Source: Gloeobacter morelensis MG652769 (GTDB lineage Bacteria; Cyanobacteriota; Cyanobacteriia; Gloeobacterales; Gloeobacteraceae). Taken from it: a stretch of DNA of 64,000 nt. This document shows positions 16,813 to 27,202 of the stretch, one piece after another. The translations under genes and the position numbers were made by a program. The stretch's first letter is position 1, and every line of letters begins with the position of its first letter. Location of the stretch: NCBI RefSeq assembly GCF_021018745.1, contig NZ_CP063845.1, positions 2,294,001-2,358,000 of the forward strand, written 5' to 3'. Under the pieces are notes generated by a model. That model made no database searches and was not told where the DNA came from. It saw nothing but the letters and a program-made list of their open reading frames with translations.

Positions 16813-18546
16813 TCAGGGCGTCGGCTCAGAATTGCAGTGCCCCTCGCGCCCCTCGGGGCTTGCTACCGGGTTCATAGAGGCAGATGGTGCACTACGGCCA
16901 ATCGACGGAAGTCGACAAGGGGTTCCCACAGCGCCGAGACCGCGCTGCACCAGCGCTCTTACCCTGGCAAGACGCAGTTCTTCGATGTCCAGGTCTCGCT
17001 CGATTGCCAGAAGCGCCTCGTCGTCGATGAGCCCTTCGGCCCGCAATTGCAGAACCCGCTCCCGTTCGGCGGCAAGGAGCCGGTGCTGCAGCTCGGCTTC
17101 GATGGCGAGCTTGCAGGTGAGGTGGATACTGCTCTCCGCCACAACCTCCTCGGCGTAGATGCGCAACCGGTCGGCGTAATGCTGCCGCATCGCGGCAACC
17201 AGGGGCGTGGCTGCACACTCAGCGGGCCGTTCGCGTACCAGGGTGTCGATGCAGGCGAGGGCGGCAGCCGCCGCCTGCTGGCGGGCAAAGCGCTCCTCGC
17301 GCTCGCCCTGACCATCGTCACCCAGACCGAGGAGCCGGATCAGGGGGGGCAGAGTGAGCCCCTGCAGGACCAGCGTCACCAGGATGACGCTGAAGGACAG
17401 AAACAGAATCAGGTTCCGCTGGGGAAAGGGGGCACCGGAGGCGGTGAGCGTCGGTACGGCGAGGGCCGCCGCGAGCGATACTACGCCCCGCATCCCGGTC
17501 CAACCCACGACCAGCACCGGTCGCCAGGCAATGGGGTCGCGCCTGCGAAGACTGGCACTCAACCACCGTGGCCCGTAGGCGAACAAGAACACCCACACGA
17601 GGCGCACCAGGATCGCCGCCGCGCTCGCCACGGTGGCGTAGAAGGCCAGGGTGGCGGGGGTGTACTCGGTCAATCCCTCGACGATGGTCGGCAACTGCAG
17701 CCCGATCAGGATGAAGGCCAGACCGTTGAGGACGAAGACCACCATGTTCCAGACGGCGATGGCCTGGATCCGGGTGACGGGGCTCATGATTTTTGAGCTG
17801 AGCCGACGATGGTAGAGGCCCACGGTGACCGCCGCCAGCACCCCGGAGAGGTGCAACTGCTCCCCGAGCAGGTACGCCCCGTAGGAACCGAGCAGGGTGA
17901 GGGCGATTTCCACGGGGGTCTCCTCCACCTGTCGCTGTAGAAAGGCAAGCAGCCAGCCCGCGGCCAGACCCACGGCGACTCCCCCGGTGGCCAGGAGCAA
18001 AAACTGAGCCCCGGCTTCGACAGGTGAGAAATGGCCGGTGACGACGGCGGCCACGGCAAAGCGGTAGGCCACCAGGCCCGAGGCATCGTTGACGAGGCTT
18101 TCCCCTTCCAGGATCGTTACCACCCGTCGCGGCACCCCCAGCAACTGGGCTATGGAGGTGGCGGCCACCGCGTCCGGCGGTGAGACGATGGCCCCCAGCA
18201 CCAGGGCCACCGCCCAGGGCATCTCGGGCACCACCACCCGAACGGCGGTGGCCACGGCGAAGGTGGTGGCGAAGACCAGCCCCACGGCCAGCAGCACGAT
18301 GGGCTGGAGGTTGGCTTTGAAATCGCGCCAGTTGGTGTTCCAGGCAGCGGCGGTCAGCAGCGGCGGCAAAAAAAGAACGAACACCAGTTCCGGCTCCAGT
18401 TCGACCTGAGGCAATCCCGGCACCAGACTCAATCCCAGCCCGCCCAGCACAAGCAGGATGGAGTAGGGCACCGAGACTCTGCGGGCAAGGACGAAGAGGG
18501 CACAGACAGCGACGAGCAAACCCAGGACGGTTTCGACGGCGTGCAT
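16813..18546 (-). CDS. Na+/H+ antiporter, CPA1 family
   Basis: The 577-residue protein has about 12 hydrophobic segments in its first 410 residues and a charged cytoplasmic tail (410-577). Ion-binding motifs of the CPA1/NhaP-NhaS group are present: SPPDAVAATS with Asp125, and LEGESLVNDASGLV with Glu148 and the following Asn-Asp pair. It exchanges Na+ or K+ for H+ across the cytoplasmic membrane for pH and salt balance. The tail (RERVLQLRAEGLIDDEALLAIERDLD) is predicted helical and probably regulatory. It lies downstream of the RND operon on the same strand with a gap of about 120 bases, so independent expression is likely. Confidence 0.92.
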   Translation of the reverse strand: MHAVETVLGLLVAVCALFVLARRVSVPYSILLVLGGLGLSLVPGLPQVELEPELVFVLFLPPLLTAAAWNTNWRDFKANLQPIVLLAVGLVFATTFAVATAVRVVVPEMPWAVALVLGAIVSPPDAVAATSIAQLLGVPRRVVTILEGESLVNDASGLVAYRFAVAAVVTGHFSPVEAGAQFLLLATGGVAVGLAAGWLLAFLQRQVEETPVEIALTLLGSYGAYLLGEQLHLSGVLAAVTVGLYHRRLSSKIMSPVTRIQAIAVWNMVVFVLNGLAFILIGLQLPTIVEGLTEYTPATLAFYATVASAAAILVRLVWVFLFAYGPRWLSASLRRRDPIAWRPVLVVGWTGMRGVVSLAAALAVPTLTASGAPFPQRNLILFLSFSVILVTLVLQGLTLPPLIRLLGLGDDGQGEREERFARQQAAAAALACIDTLVRERPAECAATPLVAAMRQHYADRLRIYAEEVVAESSIHLTCKLAIEAELQHRLLAAERERVLQLRAEGLIDDEALLAIERDLDIEELRLARVRALVQRGLGAVGTPCRLPSIGRSAPSASMNPVASPEGREGHCNSEPTP

Positions 18547-18667
18547 AGAGCGGTAGGTGGCGAACGTGAGCGAGCAGGATCGGCCCGGCTAGTCGCAGGG
18601 CATCCAGTCGCTCTTTGCCGTACCGGGTATGCCTCGATGCGACAAAGAGCAAGAGATAAGTAGCGCT

Positions 18668-21600
18668 TCAGGTTTCCAGGGCGTTCAGGGCCGGCGGCTC
18701 GACGGGGGGTTCTGCCGGTCTGGCCGGCGGCTGGGGCTGCTGCTTGAGCTGCTGGCCGTAGTAGAGTAGGGGGATGACCACGAGGGTGAGGGCCGAGGAG
18801 GCCATCATGCCGGTGATAATCGTCCAGCCCAACCCCGCCCAGATCGGGTCAAGCAAGATCGGAGCGTTCCCGAGGATGGCCGCCAGACTGGTGAGCAGGA
18901 TCGGTCGAAAGCGCACCGCCCCGGCTTCGAGAACGGCATGCTTCAGGTTCTCCCCTTCCGCCAGCCGCTTACCGATGAATTCCAGCAGCACGATCGCGTT
19001 GCGAACGACCATGCCCGCGAGGGCGATGACACCGATGAGCGAGAGGGCGCTGAAGTAAGCGTGGTTGAGGGCGAAGGCAATCAAAATACCAATCAGAGCC
19101 AGGGGAATGCTTCCCAGGATGATAATCGGCACCTGGAAGCTTTTAAACTGCCCCACCAGCAACAGGTAGATCATGAGCATCGCCGCCGAGAGCGCAAGCC
19201 CGACGTCGCGGAAAAGGTCCAGCGTAAGCCGCCATTCGCCGTCCCACTCGATGTGGTATCCCTCCGGCAGCGGGTGGCTGGTGAAGTAGGCGAGCTGGTC
19301 GAAGACCGCGTAGAGCGAGGAGCGATCCCCCATTTCGCCGTACACGTAGGCCACGGGGCGGTTGTCCTTGTGGAAGATGGGCTGGTCGGCGGCCTCGGTG
19401 CCCTGGAGCACCAGTTCGCTCAGGGGAAGGAGGGCACCGGAGGCGGCGGGCAGTTGAATCCGGTTGAGGTCCTCGATGCGCTGCCGGAACTGCGGGGCGA
19501 AGCGCACCTGGATGCCCACCGGCAGGATCTCCCCGGGCACCTCGAAGGTGGAAACATCGCTGCCGGAGACGAGCATATTCAGGGTCTGGGCGATGTCCGA
19601 GGTGGCGATGCCCGAGCGCATGGCCTTGTCCTGGTCTACGCCGAGGCGCACCTGCGGCATCTGATTTTTGCCCGAATCATCGATATCCACCACCTCGGTG
19701 GTGTGGGTGAAGACTTGGCGCACCTGCTTGGCCAGGGTGCGCAGCATCTGCCGGTCGGGGCCGTAGATTTCCGCCAGCACCGTCGAACGCTGTGGCGGAC
19801 CGGGAGGGTTTTCGAGGATGCGCACGACCGCGTTGTACTTCGCTGCCACCCGGGCCAGCCTCGGCCGCAGGCCGATGACCAGGTTCTCGGTCGTGATCCC
19901 CCGGGCCGCCTTGTCGGTGATGTGAACGCGGATGTCGGCGTAGTGCTTCTCGGTGCGGTTCGCTCCCCCCTTGATGAGAGCGTTGAAGTCGATGGGAGCG
20001 TTGGTGCCGGCGTAAGTTTCGAAATTGATGATTTCGGCGTGGGTTCTGAGCACCGCCTCCAGGTCGCGGACGATCCGGTCGGTGCGGTCCAGGTCGGTGC
20101 CCACCGGTGCGTCCAGTTGCACCAGGAACGTCGAGTCGTTTCCCTTGGGCAGCACCCTGACCCTGACCGCCTGGAAGAGGGGCAGGGTCAGGGTGGCCAG
20201 GAGCAGCCCCGTCACCGTGAGGAGCACCACCCGCCGCCAGAACTTCGAATCGAGTAGCGGCTGCATCACCCCGGCATAAAAGCGGTAGATCCGCGAACTG
20301 GTCACGTCGGCGTCGTGCCCTTGGCCCGGTTTGATCTTGATCAACCGCACCGCCATGTAGGGGGTCACCGTGATCGCAAGCAACAGGCTCAGGACCATGG
20401 CGACCGGAACGTTGAACCCCAGGGGGGCAAGGTACGGTCCGACGAGGCCGGTGATGTAGTTGAGCGGGTAGAACGAGAGCACGACCGTAAAGGTGGCAAG
20501 CACCGTCGGGCTGCCGATTTCGCTCACCGCCGCGACCGCTTCCTGCAGTTTTTCGTTCCAGGAAAGGTCCGGTTTGAGTTCAAAGCGGCGGTGGATATTC
20601 TCGACGATCACCACCCCGTCGTCCACCAGGATGCCGAGGGAGATGATGAGGGCGAACATCGCCACCTTGTTGATGGTATGCCCGGTCAGCCAGGCGATGC
20701 CGATGGTGGTGCCGAGGGTGAGCGGGATCACCACCGCGACGATGAGCGAGTCGCGCCAGCCAAGAAACATGATCATCATTACCACCACCACCAGGGTGGC
20801 CACGATCAGTTCGTGGAAAAGGTTCTCGACGGTGCTCTCGGCGTTGTAGCCGTCGTTGCGGGTGACGGCGATCTTGATGTCTGCGGGCAGTTGCGCCTTC
20901 AGTTCCCCGAGGCGATGGAAGACCGCCTCGGCAACGGCCACGGCGTTGGTGCCCTTTCGCTTGGCTATACCGATCGAAACGGCGGGCTCGCTATGAAATT
21001 CCCCCTTCGGGCGGGCATTAATCTCGGGGTCAGGGGCGGTGAGGTCGGAGTCGCTGCGGTAGTGAATGCGCGAATAACTGGTGCGACTCCGGTAGCGGTC
21101 TGTGATCGTTGCGACATCGCTCAGATAAATCGGGCTACTGTCTTCGCCAAAGCCCACCAGCACTCGGCCCACATCCTGCGCGGTCTGAAACAGGTTCCCC
21201 CCCTGTACGGAGATGCGAAACTGGCCGTTGGCAAGGTCGCCGCCGGGTAGCCGGGTGTTGGCGTTGCGGAGGGCCTGGGCGATGGTCAGGGGGGAGAGTT
21301 TGCGGCTGGCAAGCCGGTCGGGATCGATGTCCACTGCGATCATCCGGGGTTGCCCGCCGCTGATGGTGAGGTTGGCGGTGTCGGGAATCTGGCGCAGGTC
21401 CTCCAGCAGCCGCTCCGCCACGCGGCGCAACTGGTTGTCGCTGCGGAGACGGGAGTGCAGGGTGAGGGTGACGATCGGCACATCGTCGGTGCGGGAGGGG
21501 TGCACCTCGTAGCTGACCCCCGGGGGCATGAAGTTGCGGTTGGCAAACAACTGATCCTGGAGCGTGAAGATCCCCTTTTCCCAGTCGGTGCCGACCTTGA

Positions 21601-21916
21601 ACTGCACGGCAATCATGCTGCCCGAATCCTGGGAGACCGAGTAGATGTGGTCGATGCCTTCGAGTTCTCGCAGCTTCGACTCCATGATCGTCGTCAGGCT
21701 GCGTTCGACGACCGCGGCGGGGGCCCCCGGGTAGGTGAAGGTGATCTGGGCGGAGGGAATGACGATCTGAGGGTTTTCTTCCTTGGGGGTGAGAACCAAG
21801 GCGATGACGCTGAAGACGGCAAGAGCCACCGCGAACAGAATCGTGACCGGCGAATTGATGAAGTAGGCTGTGATCTGACCGACGAAGTCGCGGGACTGGT
21901 TCGATGATGTCGACAT
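18668..21916 (-). CDS. RND efflux transporter, inner-membrane pump
   Basis: At 1082 residues this is a full-length RND pump of the hydrophobe/amphiphile exporter type, with 12 membrane helices and two large periplasmic loops. TM1 is in SPVTILFAVALAVFSVIALVL. TM4 contains GILVDDGVVIVENIHRR with the Asp pair for proton relay, and TM6 and TM11-12 stretches are clear (VIALAGMVVRNAIVLLEFI). It would form a trimer and export compounds with the adaptor encoded 41 bases upstream on the same strand. No dedicated outer-membrane protein is adjacent; a TolC-type protein is encoded at the right edge of the window. The substrate is unknown; it resembles sub-branches with unspecific or unknown cargo. Confidence 0.93.
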   Translation of the reverse strand: MSTSSNQSRDFVGQITAYFINSPVTILFAVALAVFSVIALVLTPKEENPQIVIPSAQITFTYPGAPAAVVERSLTTIMESKLRELEGIDHIYSVSQDSGSMIAVQFKVGTDWEKGIFTLQDQLFANRNFMPPGVSYEVHPSRTDDVPIVTLTLHSRLRSDNQLRRVAERLLEDLRQIPDTANLTISGGQPRMIAVDIDPDRLASRKLSPLTIAQALRNANTRLPGGDLANGQFRISVQGGNLFQTAQDVGRVLVGFGEDSSPIYLSDVATITDRYRSRTSYSRIHYRSDSDLTAPDPEINARPKGEFHSEPAVSIGIAKRKGTNAVAVAEAVFHRLGELKAQLPADIKIAVTRNDGYNAESTVENLFHELIVATLVVVVMMIMFLGWRDSLIVAVVIPLTLGTTIGIAWLTGHTINKVAMFALIISLGILVDDGVVIVENIHRRFELKPDLSWNEKLQEAVAAVSEIGSPTVLATFTVVLSFYPLNYITGLVGPYLAPLGFNVPVAMVLSLLLAITVTPYMAVRLIKIKPGQGHDADVTSSRIYRFYAGVMQPLLDSKFWRRVVLLTVTGLLLATLTLPLFQAVRVRVLPKGNDSTFLVQLDAPVGTDLDRTDRIVRDLEAVLRTHAEIINFETYAGTNAPIDFNALIKGGANRTEKHYADIRVHITDKAARGITTENLVIGLRPRLARVAAKYNAVVRILENPPGPPQRSTVLAEIYGPDRQMLRTLAKQVRQVFTHTTEVVDIDDSGKNQMPQVRLGVDQDKAMRSGIATSDIAQTLNMLVSGSDVSTFEVPGEILPVGIQVRFAPQFRQRIEDLNRIQLPAASGALLPLSELVLQGTEAADQPIFHKDNRPVAYVYGEMGDRSSLYAVFDQLAYFTSHPLPEGYHIEWDGEWRLTLDLFRDVGLALSAAMLMIYLLLVGQFKSFQVPIIILGSIPLALIGILIAFALNHAYFSALSLIGVIALAGMVVRNAIVLLEFIGKRLAEGENLKHAVLEAGAVRFRPILLTSLAAILGNAPILLDPIWAGLGWTIITGMMASSALTLVVIPLLYYGQQLKQQPQPPARPAEPPVEPPALNALET

Positions 21917-21957
21917 GGCAACGAATCCTCAAAAAGAACGGAAACGGCACCGGGAAG

Positions 21958-23223
21958 TTAGCGGGCGCTCAGCCGCGTTCCCTCGGCCAGATCGGGGGCG
22001 GGGTCGAGGATGACGCGGCTACCCTCGTGCAACCCGGAGAACACCTCCGTCATGCTCCCGCGGGTCTCCCCCAGGGTGAGCGGCCGAAAATGGCTCACGC
22101 CACTCACCACCTCGTGGACGCCCGAAACTCCCAGCCGCTCCTGGAGCGCCGCCGTGGGCACAAGAAGCATCTGCCGCTCGCTCGATAGCACCTGCACCCG
22201 GCCGAACAGGCCGGGGATCGCCCCTTCGGTTCTGGACAGGGCGACCTTGACGGTGAAGTTGCGCGATTGGGGGTCAGCGGAGGCGATCACCTGGCTTACG
22301 ACCCCCGGTAGAGAGCGACCGAGGGCATCGACAGCGACATCCATGAACTGCCCCGGACGAAAGCGGGCAACCAGCGATTCCGGTGCCGCGAGGCTCAGGC
22401 ACAACTTGTCGGTGCTTTCGAGCTTGAGCAGGGGCTGTCCCGTCCCCGCCATCGCCCCGACCTCGGTGTACTTGCGGCTGATGGTACCCGCAAAGGGGGC
22501 GGTGACGGTGCCGTAGTCGAGGTTGGCCAGGGTTTCGTTGGCGGCTGCCTGGGCCTCGCGCACCTGGGCCAGGGCCTGGTTCACCTGGGCCTGCGCCTGG
22601 GCGATCTTGGCCTGGATCTGGCCGATCTTGGCCTGGAGCACGTCCACTTTTGTGTTGGCCGAGTCGAGCATCGCCTGGGGGATCGCTCCTTCCGCCTGCA
22701 ATGCTTGCATGCGCCGCTGCTCGCGCAGCGCGTCCACCAGTTGGGCGCGGGCTTCCACCAATTGGGCGTCGGCCTCGCGGGTCTGGGCCTGGGCGGTCAG
22801 GTAGCCGGAGCGGGCCGCGTTCACCGCCGCCTTGGCCTGGTTGCGCTTGGCGAGGATGTCGTTTACGTCGATCTGGGCTAGAACCTGTCCGGCACTGACC
22901 CGATCCCCTTCGCGCACGTTCAGCGAGCGCACGCTCCCGGGGATGCGGGAGGTGAGGGTGACAGACTTCTCTGCTTCGAGGTTGCCGGTGATGGTGCGCG
23001 TTGCCGCCACGAAGGCGCGTCGGACGGTGACGGTTTTGACCAGAGCTGTCTCGTCGGCTGTCTCCGCCACCCCTGCACCCGGCTGGGCGGCAGGCTGGTG
23101 GGCCAGCAGCCAGCCTGCACCGAAAGATATCGCCGTGAACACCAGGGCACCCCCCAGGAGGAAGACGGACCTTCCTACCCTGCCCCCGACAAATTTCAGG
23201 CGCGGGTCTTCGAGGATATGCAT
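21958..23223 (-). CDS. RND periplasmic adaptor (membrane fusion protein)
   Basis: The 421-residue protein has an N-terminal membrane anchor (VFLLGGALVFTAISFGAGWLL) and a lipoyl-like half motif near residues 85-120 (VTLTSRIPGSVRSLNVREGD). A long Ala/Gln-rich alpha-hairpin at about 120-235 (repeated IGQIQAKIAQAQAQVNQALAQ) is followed by the second lipoyl half with NLDYGTVTAPFAGTISRKYTE. A beta-barrel and membrane-proximal domain follow. It bridges the RND pump to an outer-membrane channel. The pump gene follows with a short gap, so the two form an operon. The promoter should lie in 23224-23404, shared with the divergent STAND gene. Confidence 0.93.
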   Translation of the reverse strand: MHILEDPRLKFVGGRVGRSVFLLGGALVFTAISFGAGWLLAHQPAAQPGAGVAETADETALVKTVTVRRAFVAATRTITGNLEAEKSVTLTSRIPGSVRSLNVREGDRVSAGQVLAQIDVNDILAKRNQAKAAVNAARSGYLTAQAQTREADAQLVEARAQLVDALREQRRMQALQAEGAIPQAMLDSANTKVDVLQAKIGQIQAKIAQAQAQVNQALAQVREAQAAANETLANLDYGTVTAPFAGTISRKYTEVGAMAGTGQPLLKLESTDKLCLSLAAPESLVARFRPGQFMDVAVDALGRSLPGVVSQVIASADPQSRNFTVKVALSRTEGAIPGLFGRVQVLSSERQMLLVPTAALQERLGVSGVHEVVSGVSHFRPLTLGETRGSMTEVFSGLHEGSRVILDPAPDLAEGTRLSAR

Positions 23224-23404
23224 GATTTCTCCTTGCTGTGGCTTAAGTCAGGTCGGCCAGAGGTGAGACGCTCGCTGCCGATGCATTGGGAGTTCACTCC
23301 TATTTAGAGCCTAAGGGGCAAGACCGGCTGTGGCTGTGGGAAAACATCGCTACCTGTAGCGGTTGCGCTGCTGGTTCTGGCCGGGTGAGAAGAGAAAGGA
23401 GAGA

Positions 23405-26400
23405 ATGGTCGCAAAATATCTGAAAACATCAGATCCGGACTCGCTCGCCCCTGCCCGAGCAACGACCGGACCTACCCGCGCTATGACCGTCGACGAAGTC
23501 CTGGCTTTCCTGGATGTGGTGCTCCAGCCGGAGCGGCTGAGCGATGTTCAATCGCTTGTCTTTCGCCATGCCTGGGAAGGGCTGACCTACACCGAGATCG
23601 CCACGGCTACGGGTTACGACGACGATTACGTCCGCGACGTAGGCTCCAGGCTCTGGCAGCGCCTGAGTAAAGCCTGCGGCGAACGGGTGAGTAAGACGAA
23701 CGTGCACTCCGCCCTGAGGCGCTGCCAGCAGCGGTTCGCCCGGGTCGAAACACCGCCGATTTCGAGACCGGATGCTCCCCCTCCGGCACCGGGCGTTCTG
23801 CCCGCCCGGAGCGCCCCGGTGGAAGTCAGGGGGCCTGACAGGGTGCGGGCGGATTGGGGCGAAGCGATGGACGTGTCGCTTTTCTACGGTCGGCGCAGGG
23901 AACTTGACCGCCTGCACGAGTGGATCGAGCTTAGCGGTTGCCGTCTGGTCGCCCTGCTGGGCAGGGGCGGCATGGGCAAATCCGCCCTTGCCCTGCGCTT
24001 TGCCGAGGCGCTTGCCGGTGCTGCACCCACAGCCGACGGCTTCAGGTTTTTGTTCTGGCGGTCTTTGCGCAATGCACCGCCCCTGTCTCTGCTCCTGGGC
24101 GAATTGCTGGACTTTCTCGGTGGACCGCCCCGGGCGGGAACTGGCGATAGCCTCGACCTCGACATTTCCCGATTGCTGGGGTTGCTGCGCCAGCACCGGT
24201 GTCTTGTCATTCTCGACAACGCAGAGTCGCTGCTAGAAGGCGGGGCGCGGCCCGGTGTCTATCGCCCCGGCCTGGAGGGCTATGGGGAGTTGTTTCGGCG
24301 CATCGGCGAAAGTCACCACCGCAGTTGCCTTTTGATGACCAGCCGGGAAAAGCCGGAGGAGGTGGCACTCCTGGAGGGGGACACCCTGCCGGTGCGCACA
24401 CTCCAGCTCCAGGGTCTATCCGGGGAGGAGGGCGTGCACATCCTCAAGGACAAGGGCCTGTTCGGCGCGGCGGCGGATTTCGTCCGATTGAGCACCACCT
24501 ACCACGGAAACCCCCTGGCCCTCAAGCTGGTAGCCACGTCCATCCGGGACATCTTTGCCCGTGACATCGCCCTGTTCCTCGCCGAGGGAACGTGGATCTT
24601 CAACGGACTGCACCAGCTTTTGACCCAGCAGTTCGAGCGCCTGTCGCCCTTGGAAAAGCAGGTGATGTACTGGCTTGCGCTCTACCGCGATGGCGGTACG
24701 GTGTCGCGGTTGCAGGAGGACATGGTTCCGCAGGTGTTGCGCCAGCGCATCCTCGAAGCCCTGGAATTTTTGCGCCGCCGCTTTTTGATCGAACCGGTCA
24801 TCGATCCCGACAGTAAGCGTGCTGTGGGAATTTCCGGTTTTACCCAGCAGCCTGTGATCATGGAGTACGTAACGGAACTTCTGGTCGAAAACGCCTGCGC
24901 GGAGTTGCTTGCGGGGGTGAACGAAGACCACTTTCTGCTTGACGCTTTCAAGACCTATCCCCTGATTCAGGCGACGGCCAGGGACGATGTCCGCGAGGCG
25001 CAGACCGAACTCATCCTCAAACCAGTCGCCCGCTCGCTGAGCCAGCGGTTCAGCACACCCGCCGCCGTGGAGCACTACTTCCGCAAGCTCCGGGACTGGC
25101 TGCGCGGCAATGCTTCCCACGCGTCAGGATACGCGGGGGGTTCGATGGTCAACCTGATGCGCTGCCTGGGGGTGGAGCTATCCGGGTGGGATTTTTCCGG
25201 CCTGAATCTGAGGCAAGCCTACCTCAGGGACATCGAACTGCAAGGGTGCGACCTGAGGCAGTGCGACCTTTCCCAGGCAGCTTTCAGCCATGCCCTTGGG
25301 GCGATCCTGGCCGTGGCTGCGCACGAAGATTTCGTGGTGGGTGCGGATTCCTGTGGCAGTCTGCACCTGTGGCACCTCGCCAGTGGGCGGCACCTCCTGA
25401 CTTTGAGCGAGCACCAGAGCTGGGTCTTCGGCGTGGCCATCAGCCCGGACGGCCAGACGATGGCAAGCGCCAGCCTCGACCAAACCGTCCGCCTCTGGGA
25501 TGTGCGGAGCGGCAACTGTTTGCGAACACTGCGGGGCCACGGCGACGGCGTCTGGTCGGTCGCGTTCAGCCCCGACGGCACCTTGCTGGCAAGCGGCAGC
25601 AGCGACCACAGCATCCGGCTCTGGGGACAGGAAGGCGAGTGTCTGAGCATCCTGGAGGGCCACACGGGCTGGGTCCACTCCGTCACCTTCAGCCCAGATG
25701 GCAGGCTTCTGGCCAGCGGTGGCCAGGACCGGGCAATCCGGCTCTGGGATGTTTCCAGTCGCTGTTGTCTGCTGACGCTGCCTCCTGAAGCTCAACCTTT
25801 GTGGGTTCTGAAATTTACACCCGATGGGAAAACGCTCATCAGTAGCAGCGTCGGCGGCACGGTGACATTCTGGGACATCAGCAGTGGCAGGTGTGTGCAG
25901 ACCTTGGCTGCCCACGATCAGGGAGTGTTCGCCCTCGCCGTGAGCCCGGACGGTTGCCTGCTTGCCAGTGGCAGCGGCGATCAGACGATCAAACTCTGGG
26001 AAATCCGATCCGGGCAGTGCCTGAAGATCCTGCGTGGCCACACGGCCCGGATTTGGTCCCTGGCCTTCAGCGGCCAGAGTGTTCAGACGGAGGCTGCCCG
26101 GTCTGGCATCGAATCCACCCTGATGAGCGGTGGCGACGATCACACGGTCAAAATCTGGAACACTGCCACCGGCAGGTGCTTCCACACGATTCGAGGCTAC
26201 AGCAGTGCATTCCTGTCGGTGGCCTTCAGCCCCAACGGCGAGCAACTGGCCAGTGGCAGCGAAGACCGCACTTTACGGCTATGGGATCTGCGGACCGGAA
26301 CCTGCCTGCAGGCGTTGAAAGGCCACCGCAGTTGGGTCAACGCCGTTGCTTACAGCCTGGACGGACGATGGATTGCAACCGGCGGCGACGACTACACCGT

Positions 26401-27202
26401 TCGTCTCTGGGAAGCGCGTACCGGCCAATGTCTCGCAGTCCTGAAGGGGCACACTCACCCGGTACGTTCGGTCGTATTCTCCGACGACAGCACACTACTG
26501 CTCACGGGTAGCGCGGATCATACCGTCAGGCTCTGGGAACTGGCCGCTGTTGGAGAAAATTTCACCCGCGTCCGGACGATCGAGGCCCACAGTGACTGGG
26601 TTTTCTGCATCGCCTGCCGTCCGGGTACCGCCCTTTTTGCTACAAGTAGCAGCGATCAGACGATTAAGCTCTGGGACCTCAGGACGGGAAAATGTTTGAA
26701 AACATTCGAGGGACACCCCGGGATTGTCTGGTCGATTGCCTTCTTGCCCAACAGTCCATTCCTGGTCAGTGGCGGCGAGGACCGGACGCTACGCATCTGG
26801 AACGTCGACACCGGCGAGTGTCTGCACGTCCTGCCGAGCGCCGGCCCCATCTGGTCCCTCTGCCCGAGCCAGGATGGCCGAACCCTCGCCAGCGGCAGCA
26901 GCGACCATACGATTACGCTCTGGGACCTCACGGCAAGAAAGGCGCTGCGTACGCAGCAGGGGCACAACAATAGTTTGTGGTGCGTCAAATTGAGCCCTTC
27001 TGGCGAGTTATTGGCCTCTGCAAGTCAGGATGAAACCATCCGACTCTGGAATGTTTCTGACGGGAACTGCCTCCGCATTCTGCGTCCGAGTCGTCTCTAC
27101 GAACAGATAAGCATCCACGGAGCAAGAGGGCTGACCGCCGCGCAACGGGTGTCACTCCATGCCCTCGGTGCAGTGGACTCGCCTCCGCACCGGGATAGCT
27201 GA
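23405..27202 (+). CDS. STAND NTPase with N-terminal HTH-like domain and 14 WD40 repeats
   Basis: The 1265-residue product starts at ATG 23405 behind an AAGGAGAGA ribosome binding site. Residues 20-110 form a helical domain (LTYTEIATATGYDDDYVRDVGSRLW) like the HTH-like N-terminus of cyanobacterial vMAP-type STAND proteins. The NTPase follows: Walker A GRGGMGKSAL near 185-194, Walker B CLVILDNAES near 265, then NB-ARC-like helical parts. Around residues 600-635 is a pentapeptide-like stretch (LNLRQAYLRDIELQGCDLRQ). From about 635 to the end are 14 WD40 repeats, enough for two seven-bladed propellers. Such proteins sense a ligand through the repeats and oligomerise on ATP binding. The effector output here is not evident; signalling or defence is plausible. 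Confidence 0.93.
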   Translation: MVAKYLKTSDPDSLAPARATTGPTRAMTVDEVLAFLDVVLQPERLSDVQSLVFRHAWEGLTYTEIATATGYDDDYVRDVGSRLWQRLSKACGERVSKTNVHSALRRCQQRFARVETPPISRPDAPPPAPGVLPARSAPVEVRGPDRVRADWGEAMDVSLFYGRRRELDRLHEWIELSGCRLVALLGRGGMGKSALALRFAEALAGAAPTADGFRFLFWRSLRNAPPLSLLLGELLDFLGGPPRAGTGDSLDLDISRLLGLLRQHRCLVILDNAESLLEGGARPGVYRPGLEGYGELFRRIGESHHRSCLLMTSREKPEEVALLEGDTLPVRTLQLQGLSGEEGVHILKDKGLFGAAADFVRLSTTYHGNPLALKLVATSIRDIFARDIALFLAEGTWIFNGLHQLLTQQFERLSPLEKQVMYWLALYRDGGTVSRLQEDMVPQVLRQRILEALEFLRRRFLIEPVIDPDSKRAVGISGFTQQPVIMEYVTELLVENACAELLAGVNEDHFLLDAFKTYPLIQATARDDVREAQTELILKPVARSLSQRFSTPAAVEHYFRKLRDWLRGNASHASGYAGGSMVNLMRCLGVELSGWDFSGLNLRQAYLRDIELQGCDLRQCDLSQAAFSHALGAILAVAAHEDFVVGADSCGSLHLWHLASGRHLLTLSEHQSWVFGVAISPDGQTMASASLDQTVRLWDVRSGNCLRTLRGHGDGVWSVAFSPDGTLLASGSSDHSIRLWGQEGECLSILEGHTGWVHSVTFSPDGRLLASGGQDRAIRLWDVSSRCCLLTLPPEAQPLWVLKFTPDGKTLISSSVGGTVTFWDISSGRCVQTLAAHDQGVFALAVSPDGCLLASGSGDQTIKLWEIRSGQCLKILRGHTARIWSLAFSGQSVQTEAARSGIESTLMSGGDDHTVKIWNTATGRCFHTIRGYSSAFLSVAFSPNGEQLASGSEDRTLRLWDLRTGTCLQALKGHRSWVNAVAYSLDGRWIATGGDDYTVRLWEARTGQCLAVLKGHTHPVRSVVFSDDSTLLLTGSADHTVRLWELAAVGENFTRVRTIEAHSDWVFCIACRPGTALFATSSSDQTIKLWDLRTGKCLKTFEGHPGIVWSIAFLPNSPFLVSGGEDRTLRIWNVDTGECLHVLPSAGPIWSLCPSQDGRTLASGSSDHTITLWDLTARKALRTQQGHNNSLWCVKLSPSGELLASASQDETIRLWNVSDGNCLRILRPSRLYEQISIHGARGLTAAQRVSLHALGAVDSPPHRDS

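Noticed and set aside
18938-21250. Long plus-strand frames (over 300 residues) opposite the RND gene
   Set aside because: Antisense shadows of a high-GC gene; their products are rich in His/Asp/Gly with no domain pattern, while the RND frame is clear.
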